A DNA stretch of 64,000 nt, taken from Mucilaginibacter mallensis (GTDB lineage: Bacteria; Bacteroidota; Bacteroidia; Sphingobacteriales; Sphingobacteriaceae). Positions 33,134 to 41,623 of this stretch are shown here, piece after piece. The position numbers were made by a program, and so were the translations under genes. Position 1 is the first letter of the stretch. Every line of letters begins with the position of its first letter. The DNA lies in NCBI RefSeq assembly GCF_900105165.1, contig NZ_LT629740.1, forward strand, positions 5,949,957 to 6,013,956, in the 5' to 3' direction. The notes beneath the pieces were generated by a model. That model was not told the origin of the DNA. It saw only the letters and a list, made by a program, of their open reading frames with translations, and did not search any database.

Positions 33134-34273
33134 TTATTTCAGCACCTCGCGCGATATGACAAACTTCTGAATTTCAGAAGTTCCTTCGTATATCTGTGTT
33201 ATTTTAGCATCGCGCATTAAACGCTCCACGTGGTATTCCTTTACAAAGCCGTAGCCACCGTGTACCTGTACAGCTTCAATAGTTGTTTTCATGGCCGTTT
33301 CAGATGCAAATAGTTTGGCCATAGCGCTGGCCTGGCCATAAGGCTTACCATTGTCTTTTAACCATGCGGCACGCAGGCATAATAAGCGGGCTGCCTCAAT
33401 ATCAGTAGCCATATCGGCCAGTTTAAATTGTATAGCCTGCAGGTTTGCAAGGGTTTTGCCAAATGCGGTGCGTTCCTTAGCATATTGCACTGCCAACTCA
33501 AGCGCGCCCGATGCTATGCCCAATGCCTGCGCGGCAATGCCAATGCGGCCGCCCTCGAGGGTGCTCATGGCAAATTTAAACCCAAATCCATCTTCACCGA
33601 TGCGGTTTTCCTTTGGTACTTTAACATCATTAAACATAAGCGAGTGGGTATCAGAGCCACGTATGCCCATTTTATTCTCCTTGGCGCCAATGGTAAAGCC
33701 CTCTATACCTTTTTCTACTATCAGCGCATTTATACCGTGTGAGCCCTTGCTGGCGTCGGTTTGTGCCATTACCAGGTAGGTGGAGGCCGAGCTGCCATTG
33801 GTTATCCAGTTTTTAGTACCATTTAACAGGTAGTGGTCGCCCATATCAATGGCGGTGGTTCTTTGTGAGGTGGCATCAGAACCAGCTTCGGGTTCTGAAA
33901 GGCAGAATGCACCTATCTTTTCGCCTTTGGCTAATGGTATAAGGTATTTTTGCTTTTGTTCCTCACTGCCGTATTTCTCAAGTCCGTAGCATACTAATGA
34001 ATTATTTACAGAAACTACTACCGAGGCTGAAGCATCAATTTTTGATAACTCTTCCATCACCAGCACATATGAAATAGCATCCATACCGCTACCGCCGTAC
34101 TGAGGTGATACCATCATCCCCAAAAAACCAAGCTCACCCAGTTTTTTTATTTGTTCGGCCGGAAATTTTTGATGCTCATCCCTTTCAATTACACCCGGTT
34201 TTAGCTCCGTTTGTGCAAAGTCGCGGGCTGCCTGGCGTATCATTTTCTGTTCTTCTGATAATTCAAAATACAT
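33134..34273 (-). CDS. Acyl-CoA dehydrogenase
   Basis: 379 residues, full length. FAD and substrate motifs are AFCLSEPEAGSDA (about residue 130) and WITNG. The C-terminal QVHGGYGFVKEYHVERLMRDAKI and YEGTSEIQ (with the catalytic Glu) mark a short-chain type dehydrogenase. It catalyses the first oxidation step of acyl-CoA breakdown and donates electrons to ETF. A palindromic site lies 30 bp upstream. Other beta-oxidation genes are 25 kb away at 59-64 kb. Confidence 0.95.
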   Translation of the reverse strand: MYFELSEEQKMIRQAARDFAQTELKPGVIERDEHQKFPAEQIKKLGELGFLGMMVSPQYGGSGMDAISYVLVMEELSKIDASASVVVSVNNSLVCYGLEKYGSEEQKQKYLIPLAKGEKIGAFCLSEPEAGSDATSQRTTAIDMGDHYLLNGTKNWITNGSSASTYLVMAQTDASKGSHGINALIVEKGIEGFTIGAKENKMGIRGSDTHSLMFNDVKVPKENRIGEDGFGFKFAMSTLEGGRIGIAAQALGIASGALELAVQYAKERTAFGKTLANLQAIQFKLADMATDIEAARLLCLRAAWLKDNGKPYGQASAMAKLFASETAMKTTIEAVQVHGGYGFVKEYHVERLMRDAKITQIYEGTSEIQKFVISREVLK

Positions 34274-34302
34274 TTGTTTATAATATTAAAAGCCCAATAT
34301 AA

Positions 34303-34320
34303 TACTATGCAAGCATAGTA
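34303..34320. promoter_or_regulatory. Palindromic operator candidate before the acyl-CoA dehydrogenase gene
   Basis: TACTATGC and GCATAGTA form a perfect 8-bp inverted repeat with a 2-bp centre, 30 bp upstream of the start at 34273. The size fits a dimeric repressor such as a TetR-type fatty-acid regulator; none is encoded nearby. Confidence 0.5.
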
Positions 34321-34333
34321 AAAAGTTTTACAT

Positions 34334-34365
34334 AAAAAAAAAGAGAGCTCTTTTGAAGCTCCCTT
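34334..34365 (-). terminator. Terminator-like hairpin in a divergent promoter region
   Basis: On the minus strand AGGGAGCTTC, AAAA, GAGCTCTC form a stem and loop followed by nine T residues. It lies upstream of the acyl-CoA dehydrogenase gene, so it ends a short transcript or attenuates the gene. Confidence 0.65.
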
Positions 34366-34390
34366 TCCCCTAATTAATTTAAACTATTGA

Positions 34391-34474
34391 TTAAACCCAA
34401 AACAAAGAACAAAAATTATCAGCTTGGGTGTCTGAGAATTCATTTTTATAGGTAGACGGTAGATTTGTTTTCAT
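34391..34474 (-). CDS. Candidate 27-residue small protein or leader peptide
   Basis: In the 452-bp divergent gap 34274-34725, a minus-strand frame from the ATG at 34474 reads MKTNLPSTYKNEFSDTQ and ends FCSLFWV. It stops 26 bp before the terminator at 34365-34334, so sORF and terminator could be one small transcription unit. A second short frame (MNSQTPKLIIFVLCFG) overlaps it. There is no homology evidence. The rest of the gap is AT-rich with nothing recognised. Confidence 0.3.
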   Translation of the reverse strand: MKTNLPSTYKNEFSDTQADNFCSLFWV

Positions 34475-34725
34475 GGCATATGTAGGCCACCGATTTATAT
34501 ACAAATGCAAAGCCATAATTTAGTAATTGGGACTAAAATTTTTAATTTTTAGTTTGTTAATCACAAAACCAGTTAAAAAAAACATACTTATACAACAATT
34601 AAGAATAAATAACATTTCTGATTTTGCAATTTTGAGATACCTTTATAATACTATAGTGTCCAGGAAAGCCATACACATTCCATTTTTTTGTACACACTGT
34701 ATTTAATTTTATACACGCATTTTAA

Positions 34726-36780
34726 ATGACCTCACAAAAATCAATTGTAAAGGCTATTGCCTTGTGCTCATTAGGCACCGTATTATTTAATTCCTGCAAA
34801 AATAATACACCCGTAACCGTAGCAAACGACCCGGTTTACACCAACAGGGATACCACAGTAAAACCTGGCGATGATTTTTTTAAATATGCGAATGGCAGCT
34901 GGCTCAAAAAGAATCCTATACCGGCGGCTTACTCATCGTGGGGTATTGGTAATATAGTTGAGGAAGAGTTACGGGATCAGCTTAAAAAAATAAATGAGGA
35001 TGCGCTTAAAGCCAATGCGCCAAAAGGCGCCAATACACAAAAGATAGGTGATTTCTATTTTTCGGGGATGGATACGGTTGCTATTGAGAAGCAGGGCCTT
35101 GCTCCGCTTAAACCCGAAATAGGCAGGATAGCAAGTATTAAAGATACAAAAGACCTGGTTGAGGAGTTTGCCCACCTGCAAACCATAGGGGGATCAACAC
35201 CAATTGGCGCCCAGGTGGGGCAGGATTCAAAAAACAGCGCTAAAATGCTCATGAACCTGTGGCAGGCTGGTATAGGTTTACCAAACCGCGATTATTATTT
35301 TAATAACGACCCGCATAGTATTACCATACGCAACGATTATCAGCAAAAACATTTACCAACCCTATTTAAACTTGCCGGCCTAAATGCCGCTGATGCCGAT
35401 ATGGCCAGTAAAAGGGTTTATGCGCTCGAGAAGTTTTTGGCTGATAGCTCACGTAAGCTGGAAGACCTGCGCGACCCCTACCATAACTATAATAAGATGC
35501 CTTTAGCCGGTTTAAACAAGTTAGCACCGGATATAGACTGGAAAGCCACCTTTGAACAGATGGATTATAAGGGTGTGGATACGGTAATTGTTGGTCAGCC
35601 GGAGTATTACAGGGCCTTAAACAAGGCGATTAAAACTTACAGCATTGCCGATTGGAAAAACTATCTGCTTAAAAACCTGGTGAGTGATTATAGCGCATAC
35701 CTAAGCAAAGCTTTTGACCAGGAGAGCTTCCGTTTTTATGGTACTGTATTATATGGCAGTAAAGCGCAGTTACCACGCTGGAAACGTGTGCTTGATGTTG
35801 AAAATAGCTTAATGGGCGAAGTATTGGGGCAGATATTTGTAAAAGAATATTTTCCTGAAAAAACCAAGGCCCGCTATGTAAAACTGGTTGAGGCCATGCG
35901 TACCAGCTTTAAGGAGCATATTGAGAAATTGGACTGGATGAGCGAACAGACAAAGGAGAAGGCTTACTATAAACTATCCAGGGTAACGCCAAAGGTTGGT
36001 TATCCTGATAAGTGGAAGGACTTTTCATCCTTAACTATCGATCGAGGTCCGTATGCATTGAATGTAATGCGCGCCAATAACTTTTGGCACCGCTTTGAGG
36101 CCAATAAACTGGGCAAACCTGTCGATCGTACCGAATGGGATATAACACCGCAAACCTATAATGCTTATTATAATCCATCGAATAATGAGATCGTACTGCC
36201 GGCCGCGCAATTCTCTATCCCAGGTATTAAGGATGAGGATGTTGACGACGCGGTAGTATATGGTTATGCGGCAGCATCAACCATTGGCCACGAGATGACG
36301 CATGGTTTTGACGACTCAGGCCGCCAGTTTGATGCTGATGGCAATTTGAAAGAATGGTGGTTGCCTGCTGATTCGGTTAAATTTAAGCAACGTGCCCAAA
36401 TGCTTATCGATCAGTTTAGCGGCTATACAGTTTACGGTCTGCACGTTAACGGTAAAGCCACCCAGGGCGAAAATATTGCCGATCTGGGTGGGATAGTAAT
36501 AGGCCTGGATGCCTTTAAAAAGACAGACCAGTATAAAGAAGGTAAAACCATAAACGGATTAACCCCTATGCAGCGTTTCTTTTTGGGTTATGCGCTGGGA
36601 TGGCTGGGACAGGACAGACAGGAGGCCGTATCGAGCCAGATATTGACCAATGAACACGCCCCCGGATTTTTGCGTGTAAACGGTCCGTTTACAGATGTGC
36701 CTGAGTTCTATGAAGCTTTCCACATAAAAAAAGGCGACAAAATGTGGGTTGATTCTGCTAAGAGGGTAAAGATTTGGTAG
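34726..36780 (+). CDS. M13-family zinc metallopeptidase (neprilysin-like) lipoprotein
   Basis: 684 residues. The signal ends with a lipobox-like LFNSC (Cys24), so it is lipid anchored. The N-terminal PGDDFFKYANGSWLKKNPIP and the C-terminal catalytic part are those of M13 peptidases: HEMTH (H522-H526), ENIADLGG (third ligand Glu582) and a closing MWVDSAKRVKIW. It cleaves peptides in the periplasm or at the cell surface. Confidence 0.95.
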   Translation: MTSQKSIVKAIALCSLGTVLFNSCKNNTPVTVANDPVYTNRDTTVKPGDDFFKYANGSWLKKNPIPAAYSSWGIGNIVEEELRDQLKKINEDALKANAPKGANTQKIGDFYFSGMDTVAIEKQGLAPLKPEIGRIASIKDTKDLVEEFAHLQTIGGSTPIGAQVGQDSKNSAKMLMNLWQAGIGLPNRDYYFNNDPHSITIRNDYQQKHLPTLFKLAGLNAADADMASKRVYALEKFLADSSRKLEDLRDPYHNYNKMPLAGLNKLAPDIDWKATFEQMDYKGVDTVIVGQPEYYRALNKAIKTYSIADWKNYLLKNLVSDYSAYLSKAFDQESFRFYGTVLYGSKAQLPRWKRVLDVENSLMGEVLGQIFVKEYFPEKTKARYVKLVEAMRTSFKEHIEKLDWMSEQTKEKAYYKLSRVTPKVGYPDKWKDFSSLTIDRGPYALNVMRANNFWHRFEANKLGKPVDRTEWDITPQTYNAYYNPSNNEIVLPAAQFSIPGIKDEDVDDAVVYGYAAASTIGHEMTHGFDDSGRQFDADGNLKEWWLPADSVKFKQRAQMLIDQFSGYTVYGLHVNGKATQGENIADLGGIVIGLDAFKKTDQYKEGKTINGLTPMQRFFLGYALGWLGQDRQEAVSSQILTNEHAPGFLRVNGPFTDVPEFYEAFHIKKGDKMWVDSAKRVKIW

Positions 36781-36804
36781 GGAGTAAATAATCAACAAAA
36801 GAAA

Positions 36805-37352
36805 AAGCAGAGGCCCTGAGCGATTCCCTCCCCCTGGGAGGGCAGGGAGGGGTTTCTGCCACATAAAATCACATGTCCAAAATCATCCTCTACAACCCAA
36901 ACCTAAAAACCCTCGCTCGCAAGCTAAGAAAGAACATGACCTTCGGCGAAGTTCTTTTGTGGAACGAGCTTAAAGAAAACAAGATTTTTTGGCTTTGATT
37001 TTGACCGGCAACGCTGTATTGATAATTATATAGTCGATTTTTACTGTAAAGATCTAATGCTTGTTATTGAAATTGATGGCATGTCTCACAATTATGAGGA
37101 AGCTTTTTTGAAAGATGGAATTCGGCAGCAGAAATTAGAAAGCTTTGGAGTTAGATTTTTAAGGTTTTCTGAGGCTGAGGTTAAGTACGATATATTGAAT
37201 GTGTTAAGGACTATTGAAACTGAGATTTTGGTAATATTGAAAGAGAATACTGACATTGAACTGCCTAAGAATTTTGATGCTTCATTGCTTAGCTAGGTGG
37301 TGAAACCCCTCCCTGCCCCTCCAGGGGAGGGAATCGCTCGGGGCCTCTGCTT
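36805..37352. mobile_element. DUF559 cassette bounded by 57-bp inverted repeats
   Basis: The left repeat (36805-36862) and right repeat (37297-37352) are inverted copies with few mismatches. Both contain GCAGAGGCCC, GAGCGATTCCCTC and GGCAGGGAGGGGTTTC. The enclosed 424 bp hold one DUF559 gene with a frameshift. No clear target-site duplication was found. The right repeat begins directly after the stop codon. This looks like a small inverted-repeat cassette that moved as a unit. Confidence 0.65.
36873..37296 (+). pseudogene. DUF559 (Vsr-like endonuclease fold) gene with one frameshift
   Basis: The frame from the ATG at 36873 reads MSKIILYNPNLKTLARKLRK, TFGEVLLWNELKENKIF, then stops. One base over it continues GFDFDRQRCIDNYIVDFYCKDL, LVIEIDGMSHN and to a stop at 37296. 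The shift falls in a run of six T (near 36984); one T fewer restores a 140-residue DUF559 protein. The family has the nuclease-like core with Asp and Glu (VDFYC, VIEIDG). It may be a true mutation, a sequencing error, or programmed slippage. Confidence 0.85.
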
Positions 37353-37396
37353 CCTTGATCGTCAATTTATAATATTACTTCCATATATTTACTGCC

Positions 37397-37999
37397 ATGC
37401 AACTCATACACGCCTTACAGCTATGGTGGCAGCAGCAAAGCTTGCTGGAGGTAGTAGGCGTAATAACCGGGTTATTATGTGTTTACCTGGCGGCTGTAAA
37501 TAATATCTGGAATTGGCCTATAGCTATCGTCAGCGTAGCTATTTATATTGTTATTTTTTATGATACCCGCCTTTTTGCAGATATGGGCTTACAGGTTTAT
37601 TTTTTAATAACCAATGTTTATGGCTGGTATTACTGGAGCAAAAAAGCCGGCGATGAAAAGAAGATCCCTGTAGCTGTTATCACTCGTAAGGAGATCATAT
37701 ATTCAATTATAGCCATTATAGTTTTCACTTTTATATTGGGGACACTGTTAAAGTATACGCCGGCATCATACCCCTATATTGATAGTTTTTGTACGGCTTG
37801 CAGCCTGGTGGCACAGGTGTTTTTAGCACGTAAGGTACTTGAAAATTGGCTGATATGGATATTTGTTGATATAGTATATGTTGGCGTATACATATTCAAG
37901 GGCCTGCATCTTACAGCAATAATGTATGCCATATACGTGGGCATAGCATTATTAGGCTACCTCGATTGGAAAAAAGACTACAAAAAGCAAGTACAATAA
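37397..37999 (+). CDS. pnuC: PnuC nicotinamide (riboside) transporter
   Basis: 200 residues with about seven membrane helices. The PnuC signature is seen at residues 15-90: EVVGVITGLLCVYLAA, NIWNWPIAIVSVAIY and DMGLQVYFLITNVYGWYYW, the last holding the substrate-binding aromatic region. It takes up nicotinamide riboside or a related vitamin. No kinase gene (nadR) and no riboswitch were recognised next to it. It directly follows the DUF559 cassette. Confidence 0.93.
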   Translation: MQLIHALQLWWQQQSLLEVVGVITGLLCVYLAAVNNIWNWPIAIVSVAIYIVIFYDTRLFADMGLQVYFLITNVYGWYYWSKKAGDEKKIPVAVITRKEIIYSIIAIIVFTFILGTLLKYTPASYPYIDSFCTACSLVAQVFLARKVLENWLIWIFVDIVYVGVYIFKGLHLTAIMYAIYVGIALLGYLDWKKDYKKQVQ

Positions 38000-38013
38000 A
38001 ATCAGATTCTCAG

Positions 38014-40575
38014 TTATTTAATAGCCAATGCCACTTCATTAGTAATAAAGCTTTCCTCTCTAAAGCCGCTTTCGCGTACAAGTTTTATAAAATCATAATA
38101 GATTTGCTTGTAGTAGTCGGGGTTTATATTTAACAGCTCCTTATTTGATAGTATAAAGACTAATGCCTGCACCTTTATCAGTTTAAATCCGGATTGATCG
38201 GCTAAAGAAACTAATGATTTCATGGTTTGCTGTAAATCAGCGCTGTTATTTTGATATAAGCACATTTTTACTTTCAGCAAATAAAATGAGGCTTTCATAA
38301 AAGGGGTATAGGAGTCTTTATTAGCTTCATATAGTATTAGGGTGTCGGCATAATTGCTTAATCCCTCGGTTGTTTTATTTGCCTGAAGATGAGCATCAGT
38401 AGTAATAAGTTGTAAAAGGAAGCGGTAGCCCTGTAAATGTTCAGGGTCATTTTTGTAGATTTTGTTGAGCGCTCGGGTAAATCTCAGCAGCTTAACAGGG
38501 TTTTTGCATATGGATAAGGTATGAATAGCCAACAGGTATAAAATATCGTTGGTGTTAGTTTTTTCAAATCCATTTTCGCTTTTTGGCGGATTAAAGTAAA
38601 AGCTGGTTAGTTCGGCAAAGGCTTCTTTTTTAACTATGCCATATTTTAGAAAGTAGAAAGCGGTTTCGAGGCAGTGCAATGGATTTAATGCCATCGATTG
38701 CAAATCCTCTGCCGGGAAGTTTTTCAGGTTTACGATGTAACTTTCTAGCTTGTTCATATCCAGTTGCATTACAGCTATTGCTGCCAGGCTGGTATATATC
38801 AATATTTTCTTTTTGTTTGATAGCTCAAAGCGCAGCAGGGTTTGCAGGGCCTTTATATAATCGGCGTTTATGAATTCAAGGCCAAAAAAGTAATCGAATA
38901 AGCCATCGCTGCAATCCTGCCTGAAGTATTGGATCATCGCCTCGCTCTTAGCCAGCGAGACGCATGCTTTCTCAAGCATATCGCCTAAAAAAATGATGAT
39001 CTCCGCTTTCTCCCTGGCCGAAAGCCGGGTTTCTGCCAAAAGTTCAAAACTTTCCTGCTGCCCTGTTTTTATGGTATATATAATGCACCATTTAAGTATC
39101 GGAACCTTGCGCTCATTTTTAAATGATTCATTAATTATGGCTATCAGTTGCGAATTAAAAATATTTTGGTTGTTTGAAAGTAATGTGTTGGCAATGCTAT
39201 AATCTAAAAAATTATCATTGGCAAATTGAATGAGTGTGTTGTATTGTACATCGTTGCTTTTGTTCACCTCCCTTATAAAACCTATTCCCAACAGGTCATT
39301 ATAAGCCTGGGGATATTGCCTGATCAGGTCATTCATCTTCAGCTTATCTACATCATACCGGGCAGTTGCAAAATCCATCTTTCCAACAAGGGCTTTTACC
39401 AGCAGCATCTTTTCGGCTGAATGAGCGCCCAGGTATATTTTGTTTAGTATAAAAGTGGAGATCAGTTCGTAAATGCATACGTGGTCAACATTATTAAGTG
39501 TAAAATCATCCTTATGCTGCCGGTAATAAAATTGAAAATATAGTGGGTGGTTAAAGTTGTCGGCAACTTCAATACCTAAAAAATTCTGTATGGAGGGGTT
39601 TATATTGGTGCATAGCTCCTTTATCTCCTGTAAATTAAATAGTGGAGCATTTATAGCCTGGTCATCACCTATCATATACCCCTGAAACCATCTGTTTTTA
39701 AAATCCTCGATCTCGTGCCTGTGATTTATCCAGGTTGAGGAGCGCATCGTTAGTACAAGCTTAAACGAGTCATGAAACTGGTAAAATGAAAACACATCCA
39801 GAATTTGATTGAACAGCAGGTGGAATTGCTCGCTTTTAAACATATGCTCATCAAGACCATCAATTATCAGGTAAAAATTCCCTTTATGTTTTTGCTTTAT
39901 ATCCAATAAGGTCGAAAAATCGTCCTCGCAGCCATAGCCTAGTAATGATAGCAGCCACTCGTTTATATCCTTGCCGCTTATAAAAACATTTATCAGCGCG
40001 TTGCTGCTAAAAAATAGAACTATATCATCATTCAGGCCCAGCAAATTCATGGCCATGTGTTCTTCAACCCAGTGGCATAATGCAAGTGTTTTACCGTAGC
40101 CGGCTGGCGCTGTTATTAAAGTAGCTGTATAATCATCTTTTAAGAAAGCATCAAAATGGTCATCAATAAATTTTCTTTTTATAGTTTGGTTATAAGGTAT
40201 GCCCGATCTGTTTTTTAATGCCTGCAGGGTAAAGCTGGTTATTTTATCGGCATTATGTTTAATGTTATGCCAGGAAACATCTTTAATTTCATGATTCTTT
40301 GTTTTGCTGCTGGTATTATGCTCGCAAAAGTCTGTCCATCCTCCATAATCACAAAACTTTGCCATAGCATCCAGCGTAAATAATGAAGGCTTGAATTTAC
40401 TATAAGCAAAACCGTACACCCGCTTTAAAGTAGTTTCACTTATTTGCTGGTTGGTTTTTTTGAAGATAAGTAATGATAGCGCTTTACAATCAGATGGGGA
40501 GATGTTTTTAAATCCGCCATCTGAAAGAACGAGTCTTTTTAGCGTATCAAAATGCTGAATCAAGAAAGACGTCAT
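38014..40575 (-). CDS. STAND/NACHT-like ATPase with N-terminal helix-turn-helix-like domain
   Basis: 853 residues. The N-terminal 85 residues (CKALSLLIFKKTNQQISETTLKR, FTLDAMAKFC, GGWTDFCEH) look like a Bacteroidota-type helix-turn-helix. The P-loop APAGYGKT is at residues 156-163 and Walker B LIIDGLDE at 236-243, followed by an arginine-bearing segment (VLTMRSS). The C-terminal 450 residues are helical, TPR-like. This is the layout of signal-transducing STAND NTPases. It is divergent from the giant adhesin locus, so a role in controlling that locus is inferred. A defence role is an alternative. Confidence 0.75.
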   Translation of the reverse strand: MTSFLIQHFDTLKRLVLSDGGFKNISPSDCKALSLLIFKKTNQQISETTLKRVYGFAYSKFKPSLFTLDAMAKFCDYGGWTDFCEHNTSSKTKNHEIKDVSWHNIKHNADKITSFTLQALKNRSGIPYNQTIKRKFIDDHFDAFLKDDYTATLITAPAGYGKTLALCHWVEEHMAMNLLGLNDDIVLFFSSNALINVFISGKDINEWLLSLLGYGCEDDFSTLLDIKQKHKGNFYLIIDGLDEHMFKSEQFHLLFNQILDVFSFYQFHDSFKLVLTMRSSTWINHRHEIEDFKNRWFQGYMIGDDQAINAPLFNLQEIKELCTNINPSIQNFLGIEVADNFNHPLYFQFYYRQHKDDFTLNNVDHVCIYELISTFILNKIYLGAHSAEKMLLVKALVGKMDFATARYDVDKLKMNDLIRQYPQAYNDLLGIGFIREVNKSNDVQYNTLIQFANDNFLDYSIANTLLSNNQNIFNSQLIAIINESFKNERKVPILKWCIIYTIKTGQQESFELLAETRLSAREKAEIIIFLGDMLEKACVSLAKSEAMIQYFRQDCSDGLFDYFFGLEFINADYIKALQTLLRFELSNKKKILIYTSLAAIAVMQLDMNKLESYIVNLKNFPAEDLQSMALNPLHCLETAFYFLKYGIVKKEAFAELTSFYFNPPKSENGFEKTNTNDILYLLAIHTLSICKNPVKLLRFTRALNKIYKNDPEHLQGYRFLLQLITTDAHLQANKTTEGLSNYADTLILYEANKDSYTPFMKASFYLLKVKMCLYQNNSADLQQTMKSLVSLADQSGFKLIKVQALVFILSNKELLNINPDYYKQIYYDFIKLVRESGFREESFITNEVALAIK

Positions 40576-40655
40576 AACGGTTTAGTTTAGGAATAAGGTT
40601 AGTTTATTACTGTACATACGTCAGTAATGTTTTAATTGGTTTTTTCTTCTTAGAA

Positions 40656-40687
40656 TAATATTAACTATTATTTGGTTAATATTAACT
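40656..40687. promoter_or_regulatory. Direct repeat pair TAATATTAACT upstream of the STAND gene
   Basis: TAATATTAACT occurs at 40656-40666 and 40677-40687, 21 bp apart (two helical turns). The same sites form an inverted repeat AATATTAAC/GTTAATATT (40657-40683). The 13-mer AATATTAACTATT at 40657 recurs at 41265-41277. Confidence 0.45.
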
Positions 40688-40742
40688 GTTTAGTATAAAG
40701 CTTAGAGCCATTGGTTGTAAATGAATGACAATGAACAAAATG

Positions 40743-40762
40743 AATAAGGCGATAGCCTTATT
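40743..40762. other. Hairpin AATAAGGC-GATA-GCCTTATT
   Basis: A perfect 8-bp stem with a 4-nt loop. It lacks a direct T run, so it is not a clear terminator. It lies in the 279-bp gap between the STAND gene and the small gene at 40855. Confidence 0.4.
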
Positions 40763-40854
40763 CCTGGTATCTTTTTAACAATTCAGGCAGAAGTACTGGT
40801 TAATAATATTAATGAATTAGTAAAATGACAGGGCCGCTAACCTGATGCTTTTTA

Positions 40855-41115
40855 TCATGGAAAAACCAGCTTTACACAATGGCTAACGGTGCAGCTTTTT
40901 GAGATGTCGCCCTCTAATATAATTTTTCCGGTATTGTATTGGGAGGCTATTTCCTGTAAGCGGTATTCAAGTGTTCTGCAAAAGTCCTCATCCTTATCAT
41001 AATTCAGAAAGTCCAATCGTGTTTCTCCGGCAAGATTGTATGGTTTTGTGGCAGGCAGGCCGCTAACTTTCAGTATTTGCAACTTAATTTCATTGCTGAT
41101 GAAAATTTTGTCCAT
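40855..41115 (-). CDS. Small hypothetical protein
   Basis: The start is placed at the ATG at 41115 (MDKIFISNEIKLQILK), giving 86 residues. An upstream ATG at 41166 is possible. The product is soluble, acidic-basic mixed, with two Cys near the end (SCTVSHC). No family recognised. It lies between the STAND gene and the giant adhesin gene. A product for control of either is only a guess. Confidence 0.5.
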   Translation of the reverse strand: MDKIFISNEIKLQILKVSGLPATKPYNLAGETRLDFLNYDKDEDFCRTLEYRLQEIASQYNTGKIILEGDISKSCTVSHCVKLVFP

Positions 41116-41623
41116 GATATGGGGTCGGTTAAAATGATTAAGAAAATTAATCATTTTATATATCAAAAATGAACGATAGGGGAAATAAAATTGAATTAAA
41201 GTTTCTTTTAAGCAATACGTGCAGTGGGTTGTTTTTATAATTAAGTGTTGTGTTTATTTTGATAAATATTAACTATTGATAAATTCGTATCACACCTGTC
41301 TCGGGTGTTTTATTATATAACCAATTGTAAAAAATTATCTTACTTATAAAAAATGAACACTTGTGCCGTTTATGAAAATAAATTTCATAGGCCCGGAATA
41401 TATTAAACCAGATAGTTTGTGCGTTATATAATATAATATTCTGAATTTACATATTCTTGTACCATCTGCGCATTTTTTTAATGAACAGAATGAACGGTAT
41501 TTTGCAGTGTGAACAGCATGCCCAATGCTGCTTGTAAGTGAACAAAGTGCATTCACGATATGCTAGAAGCGCTTATTAATTTTAGATGCCTAATTAAAGC
41601 ATCTAACCTTAATACCCGTTTCT
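41116..41623. promoter_or_regulatory. 508-bp upstream region of the giant adhesin gene
   Basis: No gene is supported here. It holds the 13-mer AATATTAACTATT (41265-41277) and ATGAACAGAATGAA (41481-41494), both matched on the STAND side (40657-40669 and 40731-40744). It also holds a weak hairpin ACACC/GGTGT (41292-41308) followed by TTTATT, and three TGAACA-containing repeats between 41479 and 41560. Confidence 0.45.

Noticed and set aside
36805..37352. Classical IS element
   Set aside because: Terminal repeats exist, but the only gene is DUF559; no DDE or HUH transposase motifs were seen.
37353..37396. NAD-type riboswitch before pnuC
   Set aside because: Only 44 bp lie between the repeat and the start, with no recognisable aptamer.
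37297..37503. 68-codon frame after the DUF559 gene
   Set aside because: It consists of the inverted repeat and the start of pnuC in a wrong frame.
41344..41556. A 70-codon minus-strand frame upstream of the adhesin gene
   Set aside because: Low-complexity, AT-rich translation without recognisable features; more likely promoter DNA.
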